A model generated the notes under the pieces. The model did no database searches. It saw only the letters and a program-made list of their open reading frames with translations, and was not told where the DNA came from. From Stramenopiles sp. TOSAG23-3 (lineage: Eukaryota; Sar): 16,348 bases of DNA. The DNA lies in contig LT642437.1 in the NCBI GenBank assembly GCA_900128585.1, forward strand, positions 1-16,348, written 5' to 3'. Positions 7,101 through 14,067 of the stretch are shown here, piece after piece. The translations under genes were made by a program, and so were the position numbers. Each line of letters opens with the position of its first letter. Position 1 is the first letter of the stretch.

Positions 7101-9551
7101 TCGTTTGATGGAACAAATTTGGGTCTGCTGTGGCAGGGGAAAGAGGGTGAGCATCACAAGTCAGCTTGTCGAATTGTTGCGAAATGCGCCGGAACGAAGG
7201 CTTTGTCTGCCCTTGCACGCTTGGAATACCCTGAAACCCGGGAAATGTGTGTTGCAGCGCTTGCGACACTGTGCACCTTGGACGATACGCATGAGAGATT
7301 CTTGAAAGATGGGGGATTCAAAACGATGAATGAAGTGTGCCAACTGAATCGTTTCGATTTAGGGACAAAATGCTGCTGGACAATTCGACATTACTGCCTT
7401 ATTTGCGCTGTGGATGCTGCATTGCGTGCTGGTAGCCGCTACCAAGCGGTGAAAGACGGTGCGCTAGAAATGATTGTCCCAATTGTGGAAAGTAGCAAAA
7501 CTTCAGAAACGGACGAGCACTGCTGCCGTTGTGTTGAACTTTACGCCCAGGATATCTCTGCGCGAGAACTCATGATCGACACGGGCGTGATTGCAGCAAT
7601 GGACGAGCTAACTAGTGGGGAAGATTTGGATAACTCAACTCTGCAAAACCGGGTCAAACGTTTCTCAAGAACTCTGCTGCACGTGTGCTCAACAGACTTG
7701 AAAACAAGGGACAGGCTGGTCCAATACGGTGCCATTCCCCTGATAGCAAGATTCGCTAAGATTCCTTCAGAATCCATTGCAGCTGAAGCCATTGAGGCCT
7801 TAAGCCTGCTGTGTGAGTGCGAAGAGCGGGTAGAAACTATTATATACGACGGAGGCCTTCAAATTGTTAAAGACGTGCTTTCAATTGGTTTGAAGGGTGA
7901 ATTTGGTCGGGAGTCGCACAACATTTGCGAACGGTGCTCCTTCATCGTAGGCAATTTTGCGTGCAACAAGGATGCCATGTACACCATGATAGAAGAGGGT
8001 TTGATCCCTACGGTCAGGTTCTTGAGCAAAAGCGGGTCGGCGGAAGGAATATACGCGTGCGTTAAGGTTGTGGCGTGCGCTTGCCTGGTTGAAGAGGCGA
8101 TAAACCTTATGGTAGAATTAAAACAGCACAAGGATATTATGATTATGTACAACAGGCTGATGACCCAAGAAGGAGACTATGACAATGAAATTCGTTTGCT
8201 TGCTCTCTCCTTACTCAACATGACAAAAACGTCGGATGCAATTGTTCAAGGCGATATTATGAATACTTGCGATGGTGCGTTGTTATTGGAAAATGCAAAG
8301 CAAGTGTCAGACGCAGACCGTGATAATATTTGGCACATGCTCCCCCATTTGCCTCCATCAGACGATCATGGTTTCGGCGATGATGGGGGAGACGAAATGA
8401 TAGTGCCATTGTTCTTTTCCCCCGCGCAGAGAGTTGGCTGGCCCCTCTATAACTTTTTCACGACGCCAAAGCAGCCTGACTCTGCAGAACTGAAGTCAAA
8501 GCCCCAAATCGCTCCTAGATGGAAACCAAAAAGTAATGCGAATGGTGGTGACGATTCCCTTGAAACTCAGATAGCAAAGCAACTGGGGCACTCAGAGGAT
8601 CCTGATAACGAGGACCAAGTGACTTTATCTTCAGTCCCTCCAGTAATCGACCTAGTGAACAGTGCAACGATTGAATTCCACGAAAAAATCTCCAGTTACA
8701 ACATAAGCAGCAAAGATGCGTTCGTGGACTATGACATGCTTGATGAGTGGACGACGAAGAAAAAAAGTTTGCAAAAGCTTTTGGAGGAGCCGAAAGGAGG
8801 GGGGACTGTAACAGTTGATAACAAGAAAAGTATGGCTCCTAGCGAAAGACAAAGTTATTCGGTCCTGAGCCTCGACACCGCCAAAGTAGCGATTGGGGGC
8901 ATCAACTTGCAACTTGATGCGCCGCAGTCGTACGTAGATAGTTTGATGGAGGTTGTTGTCGATCGCATGGTCGAGGAACCACAGCGCATGCTCACCATAG
9001 AACAGTCAAAAAAACAAAACGCTATCACTCGGCTAGAAGCGAAAGATAGCATTGCAGAGGCCAACGGTGCAAAAAGATTGTCTCCGCTCAAAGGATCCCC
9101 TGCACCTGCTTTTAGTATTATGGGAATACCTCAAAAATGGGCTTCACCGTCTTCTCCAGAACAATTGAGAGGGTTAGCGAACTCTCTAGGGACAGGAAAA
9201 CATATTGACAGCGAGAAACGGCGCCAAAAGGCCATAAATTTTGTCGAGATGATGAGGAAAAAATCACAACTGAGCGTGGCCAGCGACAAACGGCAGCTTG
9301 TTGTGAGCTTAGCGTCAACACTTGAATCGTTAAAGATGGGGACCTCCCCGATCAGACGTGCCCGGACAAGCCCGTCAACAAGACGGTCCAGCAACAACAA
9401 CAGTCCCTCTACCAGCTCTGTATTGCCTGATATTAGACGGCCTAGCTCAAATGGTGGGAAAGAAGAATTTTCAAGGATAAAAATTGCCAGCACTGGTCGA
9501 AGTCCAGGCACTAAAAAAAGGCTCAGCAAAAGTAGTAGCAAAAAGAAATAA
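4164..9551 (+). CDS. Giant armadillo (ARM) repeat protein
   Basis: This is a single uninterrupted frame of 1795 residues starting at the first ATG of the frame (GCAATGG context) and ending TAA-TAG. Residues 1-150 are charged and disordered. From about 155 to 1395 the protein is all-helical, with recurrent armadillo signatures of the form hydrophobic-x-x-G-A/G-(I/V)-x-x-L followed by A-x-x-x-L-x-N-(L/I). The clearest stretch is around residues 700-830, with NGAIEALAEV, AALSNIAG and DAGAVKTMIKL. The length allows something like 25-30 repeats. An acidic insert (about 943-977, rich in Asp/Glu/Ser) splits the array. After it, a block F-F-S-P-A-Q-R-V-G-W-P-L-Y (from 1417) looks conserved. The last 180 residues are basic and Ser-rich, with S-P-x-K/R sites at 1640 and 1728. 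ARM arrays are protein-binding scaffolds; the partner and location are unknown. I cannot equate it with a named family such as importin alpha, beta-catenin or SPAG6. Confidence 0.93.
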   Translation: MGDNYEQSDESIARAIATLRNIISPPQRKKDANDGSDDGEDDFLARSRKQRKSGKGVDDDIAGNAASKTKKSNKEGRRTSAASTVVGYGTGDLFGTRGNYEKSLLYRSRLGSPTINTQKNANAFEKNAVFARVVTTHTKEDEQRKTKEKTFTSVFRAKEVANRIKSDMKSKRDCVNAINKWASNPDLHDNLLQFGIVEALSSMIEGDIDESVLTECVETVFQLSRNLDIRASLVRQELHLKVLDMITLAENLDSVTNIVNCCFVLLNFSDEPGMNDIFVRNGVVPTLNRLQATHPAILRSLLQIIFNMINKLERNAHWTQDLLYFDFVLLKMHSISAQDAALIMRTVSRAATLLEVPQQLCERDITGTLRTLLHRVSTWKEEYRNPVVKYIATTAYYVSKSVEASSKMVDAGGQGLIRDVLSNVENDDELTCIGIATLGNMARSRLVRSKLVNDGAVLLLCSIAERCSQQMQWLQTGVIKEAQFDFGNMLNMCVAALAMLSQDDESAVKVALQGGMKLLVIVATYAGEVTIRSEAIVALCNLLCSRELNKLYESVGDTVKSAIDVLVLYHKEILVHDIKIAGYFATVFNNMTLSARGREMTKTIAIADVIVWVALMAEGDDDAIELCLCCIYNCTVDSVLLKSFQTKKHIGAIIEIMKISKGTRVDELCIATLHKLASGFANAGKIFADEGAMDEIIDLTTSVAPRTRELAVTTLAQMTLDDDNIEILVGNGAIEALAEVAKSSDILAQRATAALSNIAGHKHGMYVTQLLDAGAVKTMIKLSGSKDPEVRRLSAHTICHLVSCATGPREEMIKAGAVNALVLTGLIRSSDEDLVTRKACCCAMYTLCSTGNIEELGDWRVVWSATCMLDLGKEFAIMAVTILANLSSYPSGRDVISNKQTIDGLVAVACGKSKVKVSSAVLKSVALIFHNVVCGYGRIKEQKKKKIRDVDNFEDESDGEDFGGDSDSDNDSEKNGDKKSFDGTNLGLLWQGKEGEHHKSACRIVAKCAGTKALSALARLEYPETREMCVAALATLCTLDDTHERFLKDGGFKTMNEVCQLNRFDLGTKCCWTIRHYCLICAVDAALRAGSRYQAVKDGALEMIVPIVESSKTSETDEHCCRCVELYAQDISARELMIDTGVIAAMDELTSGEDLDNSTLQNRVKRFSRTLLHVCSTDLKTRDRLVQYGAIPLIARFAKIPSESIAAEAIEALSLLCECEERVETIIYDGGLQIVKDVLSIGLKGEFGRESHNICERCSFIVGNFACNKDAMYTMIEEGLIPTVRFLSKSGSAEGIYACVKVVACACLVEEAINLMVELKQHKDIMIMYNRLMTQEGDYDNEIRLLALSLLNMTKTSDAIVQGDIMNTCDGALLLENAKQVSDADRDNIWHMLPHLPPSDDHGFGDDGGDEMIVPLFFSPAQRVGWPLYNFFTTPKQPDSAELKSKPQIAPRWKPKSNANGGDDSLETQIAKQLGHSEDPDNEDQVTLSSVPPVIDLVNSATIEFHEKISSYNISSKDAFVDYDMLDEWTTKKKSLQKLLEEPKGGGTVTVDNKKSMAPSERQSYSVLSLDTAKVAIGGINLQLDAPQSYVDSLMEVVVDRMVEEPQRMLTIEQSKKQNAITRLEAKDSIAEANGAKRLSPLKGSPAPAFSIMGIPQKWASPSSPEQLRGLANSLGTGKHIDSEKRRQKAINFVEMMRKKSQLSVASDKRQLVVSLASTLESLKMGTSPIRRARTSPSTRRSSNNNSPSTSSVLPDIRRPSSNGGKEEFSRIKIASTGRSPGTKKRLSKSSSKKK

Positions 9552-9718
9552 TAGTTTTAAAGGACGGACCGGGGGGACTATAAGGAGATAATAGGGAAGG
9601 CAATTTAATATCGTACATGGTACCGGTACTTATATACTAATAATAATCAAGTATAATATAAAATTATATACCAAAAAAGCTCATAGTCATCCTTCTACTG
9701 GATCTACAAATCTACATG

Positions 9719-9826
9719 CTCTCCTGCTCTCCTCTCCGCTTCTATCCTCCTCTCCTTCCTTCTTACTTTTTTTCTCTTCTTTTTTTTACCTCCTCTCCTC
9801 CTCTCTCCTTTTGTTGCTCCTTGCCG
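9719..9826 (+). repeat. Polypyrimidine tract of about 100 bp
   Basis: The plus strand is almost entirely C and T here (CTCCT, TTCTT and T-run units), about 230-330 bp upstream of the LRRC57-like start codon. Such mirror-like purine/pyrimidine tracts can act as promoter elements or adopt triplex structure, but no function is shown. Confidence 0.6.
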
Positions 9827-9999
9827 CACCATGATGATGATTCTAATGATGGGCGTCATGATCAGAGTATTCTCGATCGCATTGAACAAACACGCTCCAA
9901 GCATATGAGACCGTACAGCGAAACGTCTTTACGTGCGCTGCGCACCTTTCTTGGATAAAAAACTGTTAAATATTTAGATTCCAGAAGTTAACCCGTATT

Positions 10000-10023
10000 A
10001 TGCTTGCACCGATTGTCCCGTGA
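10000..10023 (+). promoter_or_regulatory. Possible 7-codon upstream ORF in the LRRC57-like leader
   Basis: An ATG at 10000 opens M-L-A-P-I-V-P and stops at TGA (10021-10023), 28 bp before the main ATG at 10052 and in a different frame. If transcription starts upstream of 10000, scanning ribosomes would meet it first. The transcription start is unknown. Confidence 0.35.
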
Positions 10024-10051
10024 CCTCCAAAAAGAGACACCAGAAAGCATT

Positions 10052-10876
10052 ATGGGACAAAAGTCAACCACTCAAAGGCGACTCGACACCGGTAGTAAGA
10101 CTGGGGTTCTTGCCTTTAGCGGGAAAAAACTGAAGCAAATACCTAAGAAAGTGTTGAGTATGAAAAATATAAGGGTTTTGGATTTGTCTGACAATTTGCT
10201 GCCGCTAATTCCTGTCGAAATAAGCGCACTGGTGATGCTCAAAACGTTGCATTTGAAGAATAATCGAATAACGGGGTGTCAAGACGGCGGCGAGTGTTTG
10301 TCCGCCCTAAAGAAGTTGGAAGTATTGACACTTGATGGCAACCGTTTAGAGCAGATCCCAAAGCTACCGACGAAACTGACCAAATTTTCAATCACAAAGA
10401 ACCAGCTCGTGACGATTCAAATTCAGGGCAAGATGAAGAATTTAAAGCACTTTGATGCATCGGGAAACAAGATCGTCCAGGTTGACAAATCTATTGGGAC
10501 CCTGAGTGCCGTCCAAGTCTTGAACTTGTCCCACAACCAGCTAATCGAGCTGCCCAAAGAAGTGGGCGATATGGGAAAACTGTCAGACTTGGACGTCTCT
10601 TATAATTCTTTGGAAGACCTGCCCGCAGAGTTAGGAAATTGTGATAATTTGCAGGTGATTCTGGCGAACAGCAACAGGCTCTCCATCGTTGACCGTGCTA
10701 TTTTTGAATCAAAATCATTGTCCCGACTACGCTTGGAAAACAACAAGATCACGAAAAAATCATTTTTGCAATTTGATGGCGTTAAGGAGTTCATGGAGCG
10801 CCGAAATGCCAGGGTCGATCGTGAACTGGCAGGCGGCATGCACGAAACAGACCGGTCAATCTGTGGCTTGGATTGA
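10052..10876 (+). CDS. LRRC57: Leucine-rich repeat protein, LRRC57-like, with N-myristoylation signal
   Basis: This gene encodes 274 residues from the ATG at 10052. A longer frame from a TTG at 10004 is rejected because the ATG gives M-G-Q-K-S-T, a classical N-myristoylation start (Gly2, Thr6), as in animal LRRC57 (MG-N-S). The K-T-G-V segment right after the N-terminus and the C-terminal module F-D-G-V-K-E-F-M-E-R-R-N-A-R also match the LRRC57 plan. Nine short LRRs of the L-x-x-L-x-L-x-x-N-x-(L/I) type are visible, with cores at about 41-50, 64-73, 90-99, 110-119, 132-141, 155-164, 178-187, 201-210 and 224-233. The family is a conserved, poorly characterised lipid-anchored LRR protein likely to bind partners at membranes. 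The last 20 or so residues extend past the usual family end. Orthology is inferred from architecture and should be confirmed by a reciprocal search. Confidence 0.9.
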   Translation: MGQKSTTQRRLDTGSKTGVLAFSGKKLKQIPKKVLSMKNIRVLDLSDNLLPLIPVEISALVMLKTLHLKNNRITGCQDGGECLSALKKLEVLTLDGNRLEQIPKLPTKLTKFSITKNQLVTIQIQGKMKNLKHFDASGNKIVQVDKSIGTLSAVQVLNLSHNQLIELPKEVGDMGKLSDLDVSYNSLEDLPAELGNCDNLQVILANSNRLSIVDRAIFESKSLSRLRLENNKITKKSFLQFDGVKEFMERRNARVDRELAGGMHETDRSICGLD

Positions 10877-10984
10877 ATTGATACGACGGAGAGTATAGTG
10901 GGAAACAAGGAGTGCCCTGAAAGTTGTGCTGCAACAAAGGATGTAAATAGAAAAATTACCTTAATAGCTAAATATATAACACCG

Positions 10985-11020
10985 ATAATTTGGGTGAAAT
11001 CATTTCTTTTCACCGATTAT
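10985..11020 (+). repeat. Imperfect hairpin in the LRRC57-like 3' flank
   Basis: The arms ATAAT (10985-10989) plus GGTGAAA (10993-10999) pair with TTTCACC (11008-11014) plus ATTAT (11016-11020). The hairpin has an 8-nt loop and a small asymmetric internal loop. It lies about 110-145 nt past the stop codon, in the expected 3' UTR. A role in 3' processing or stability is possible but unproven. Confidence 0.4.
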
Positions 11021-11150
11021 TAATTGTAACAGGTACATACTATTCAATTGATGGCCTGTGCGTGTTTGGGTTATGAGTACCTATTAAAAGAATACGCCAT
11101 AAAAACATACTAAATCTTTCTTATTCCCAATTGCACACAGGACACAGTGA

Positions 11151-11171
11151 GGCACAGGGCACAGGGCAGAG
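11151..11171. repeat. GGCACAG 7-bp tandem repeat in a GC-rich patch
   Basis: GGCACAG, GGCACAG and GGCAGAG follow one another, within a wider 11131-11215 patch in which CACAG occurs five times. The patch is notably GC-richer than the surrounding spacer. Confidence 0.65.
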
Positions 11172-11252
11172 GCCTGATGAAGGAAGCTTTGAGCACAGGG
11201 CAAGGGCAGGCTGGCATTGTTTTACATATAAATAGTATTGCAGGTTTCCAAA

Positions 11253-11414
11253 ATGGAGGAGAGAATCAAAAGGGAGGCTATGAAGCTGGTGGGGCGTTTT
11301 CTATTTCTTCTGTTTGAGAAGGATTTTAACTGTTTTTGGAAAAGAGATGGATCCCCCAAAGAAGGAAAGTCAACGGAAGAACGAAACGAGGATGGGGCGA
11401 AGTGTAGCGGGTAG
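11253..11414 (+). CDS. Possible small ORF of 53 codons, function unknown
   Basis: An ATG in a favourable context (A at -3, G at +4) opens 53 codons ending in TAG. The predicted peptide begins with a basic/acidic helix, has a short hydrophobic stretch rich in Phe and Leu (about residues 12-21) and ends in a charged hydrophilic tail. A TATAAATA sequence lies just upstream (11227-11234), and the base composition is less AT-rich than the flanks. Against it: it is short, has no recognised family, sits in a convergent spacer where 3' UTRs are expected, and its TATA box is too close to the ATG for a normal leader. I treat it as a candidate only. Confidence 0.2.
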   Translation: MEERIKREAMKLVGRFLFLLFEKDFNCFWKRDGSPKEGKSTEERNEDGAKCSG

Positions 11415-11493
11415 GTACACTGTACGTAGCATTCAACTATACACAAATAAGGAATTTTTTCGGTTTACTGAATAAAAAAGGTCCACCAATAAC

Positions 11494-12048
<555 letters not shown>

Positions 12049-12730
12049 TTACAGTTTATGGAGTCTCTGTTTTACTAATATGCAGTGTTGGGGTTTGTTA
12101 TAATTTTGTTTACACTTTTTGCACACGAACTTTTCTTTGTATACACGCCACCGGTCGTAAGGTAGCAGAAGCCACCTGGATTCTTTTCGTTGTTTCTTTT
12201 GTTTTAGTAGTGGTGTGTTCATCAATGTTATTTCTCTTTGTTTTTTAGTTAATATTTATTTATATTATTAGTCTCTCCTCCTCCGTCCATCAATTAAGGT
12301 GCATATATTTAACGTTAATATTTATTACATTTTTAAATCTATATATATATAGTTGAAACTATTTTCAGTTAAAAACAAAATAGTAATCCATATAGATATA
12401 ACCTCCTTAATTAACGACGCAAATTGGATATCAAACAAGTCGTTGCAAAAAACTAAATGTTACAAAAGAATTTATGGTGTGTCTATATTATATTAACTGT
12501 GCTAATCCAATATATATGTATTATATACAGGTATATAGCATTGAAAAATTAGCATCGGGATTCTTTTAAATCACTTCGTTGTTTTGTTTATTAAGGAAAG
12601 ATATATATTATAGATTAGGTAAAAGTAAATAATATTTGATATATGTATTATGTTTTAATTATTTATATTAATGTAGAATTAATATACCTTAATTAGCGAA
12701 GAGAAGTAATTGCTATTCCAAATTAAATTA

Positions 12731-12770
12731 TGTTGTGACGTGTTATAACGTGTTGTGACGTGTTAAATTG
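12731..12770. repeat. 10-bp tandem repeat with two TGACGTG bZIP-type sites
   Basis: Four consecutive decamers read TGTTGTGACG, TGTTATAACG, TGTTGTGACG and TGTTAAATTG. Units 1 and 3 are identical. Together with the next base or two they create TGACGTG at 12736-12742 and 12756-12762, exactly 20 bp apart. TGACGT is the core recognised by many bZIP factors. Placement about 700 bp upstream of the ARF start suggests a regulatory element, but this is inference. Confidence 0.55.
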
Positions 12771-13088
12771 CTTTTTCATCCGAAGGAAGAAAGAAGGACC
12801 CCATATTTTAAAATTCTACCCTGTGTCTATAATGTAAATATGTATTTACGACAGAACGAACGATGAAACTGGATCGTGTTTTTTTGTTAGTAGTTACAGT
12901 AGTTACGAGAATAATACGAGGAGTTGTAAAAACAAAACACAAAGCACATTCATTACTATTAATTTAAACTACCAACGCACAGTACGAATACTGACTAACA
13001 AGAAATAATAGTGTTTTTAATACAGTAATATTTTATCCTCATTCTTCTTCTTCTCTCTTCTTCTTCTTTATTTTTTTTTTTTTAAAAG

Positions 13089-13136
13089 TACGAGGAGTAA
13101 TAGAGACAGACTCTCGAATCTAGACCTCTCCTCGTA
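13089..13136. repeat. Inverted repeat TACGAGGAG / CTCCTCGTA
   Basis: TACGAGGAG (13089-13097) is the reverse complement of CTCCTCGTA (13128-13136). The 30-bp interval itself contains smaller TAGAGA/TCT-type complementarity. A third copy, TACGAGGAGT, lies at 12915-12924. Confidence 0.5.
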
Positions 13137-13528
13137 GTGTACATTATAGTGTGTAGAGGTATTTTAGAAAAGCTTGTCCTACAGTTCGTAGTTCGTTCGG
13201 TTTTCCTATGATTTCCTTGTTTAGTATACATATAAAGTGACAAATAGTACAGTACAAAATCACAATTTCCCAATTTTTTCCCGTTTCTATAGTTATTTAT
13301 TTTTTTAGTCGTCTATTTTTACTCATTGTGTACCTGCATTATTAAGATTAAAATACTGTACTGCCTTTTTCCCTCTCAACAGCAAGGACCTCCTAGGACT
13401 AAAAACAAAATTTGGTCCATTTTGAAGTCAAATTCTCATTGAAATACATTGCACAGCATTTCTATTGTTTTCTTATTAAAATTAAATAATATATTTTATT
13501 TACATAGGAAGCCATTCTACGGTATCTC

Positions 13529-13558
13529 TATACTTGTATCGAGGAATCGATACGTATA
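13529..13558. repeat. 12-bp stem hairpin with a GGAA loop
   Basis: TATAC-TT-GTATCGA (13529-13542) pairs with TCGATACGTATA (13547-13558), leaving a 2-nt bulge and a GGAA (GNRA-type) tetraloop. CATTCTA (13513-13519) and the complementary TAGAATG (13557-13563) flank it, so the structure may once have been longer. Confidence 0.5.
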
Positions 13559-13959
13559 GAATGCTGTGTAATGTATATATAACAAGCAATTCATATTAAA
13601 ATGTAAAATAGAAAGAGGAATGGAAATCCAGGGAAACTTGCATTGTTACAGAAAGAAGAGGGGGGGGGGGATGCTGGGATTGTGAAATATGGTAGTAGAG
13701 GTACTGGAATGATTATTGCAATGATATTTGCTGTTAATATAAAATTACAAGTTAAATAGAAGGTGTAACTAATAATAGGGTTATTCATAGTATTTTTATA
13801 TATATTATAGTGTTTGAATATTTTGTTGCTTCGAATCATCTGTGTCGTTAGTGGGGGGGGAAGAATAAGAATAGAACGAAAGAAAGAAAACAAAGAGAGA
13901 GTAATCGACGTTCATTCCATTCACGGGGTTACGGTTGGCTGTCCACGTTGAAATAGCTC

Positions 13960-13973
13960 CAACGGTCAACGGT
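13960..13973 (+). promoter_or_regulatory. Tandem CAACGGT, MYB-like sites
   Basis: CAACGGT occurs twice head to tail about 95-108 bp upstream of the secreted-protein ATG, with a related inverted ACGGTTGG at 13931-13938. CAACGG fits the animal-type MYB consensus YAAC(G/T)G. The site is inferred from sequence alone. Confidence 0.4.
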
Positions 13974-14030
13974 GAACGAAGACGGTGGAAAATACTTAGG
14001 TTAACAATTCACAGTATCTGTGGAACTATT

Positions 14031-14036
14031 TATATA
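14031..14036 (+). promoter_or_regulatory. Putative TATA box of the secreted-protein gene
   Basis: TATATA in the context ATTTATATAATC begins 37 bp before the ATG at 14068. Standard TATA-to-start spacing would give a leader of only a few nucleotides, so the assignment is tentative. AT-rich DNA makes chance TATA matches common. Confidence 0.3.
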
Positions 14037-14067
14037 ATCAGAAACAGCTTATAGGTTGTAGAAAACG

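Larger units (their letters stand above)
9552..10051. other. Intergenic region upstream of the LRRC57-like gene
   Basis: This spacer holds the armadillo gene 3' flank, a palindrome GTACCGGTAC (9620-9629), a polypyrimidine tract and the leader of the LRR gene. Open frames on either strand across the tract encode Ser/Pro/Phe- or Lys/Arg-rich low-complexity sequence and are not supported as genes. Confidence 0.6.
10877..11493. other. Intergenic region between LRRC57-like and ARF genes
   Basis: This is the convergent spacer between the plus-strand LRR gene and the minus-strand ARF gene, so both 3' ends fall here. It contains a hairpin close to the LRR stop, a short GC-rich tandem repeat and one uncertain small ORF, all listed separately. 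The rest is AT-rich with no recognisable gene. Confidence 0.6.

Noticed and set aside
9704-9958. Open frames on both strands over the polypyrimidine tract
   Set aside because: Composition is dictated by the tract (Ser/Pro/Phe on plus, Lys/Arg on minus), and both are followed by the LRR gene leader.
10004-10051. Longer N-terminus for the LRRC57-like protein
   Set aside because: It would need a TTG start and would bury the M-G-Q-K-S-T myristoylation signal that matches the family start.
11222-11446. 74-codon minus-strand frame antisense to the 53-codon ORF
   Set aside because: It lacks an ATG start, has no recognisable domain and lies in the ARF 3' flank.
13660-13860. G homopolymers as a G-quadruplex
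   Set aside because: The 11-G and 8-G runs are about 180 bp apart; each alone lacks the four separated G tracts of a standard quadruplex.
13591-13893. 100-codon minus-strand frame
   Set aside because: It is hydrophobic low-complexity sequence including Pro runs that come from the G homopolymers, so not coding-like.
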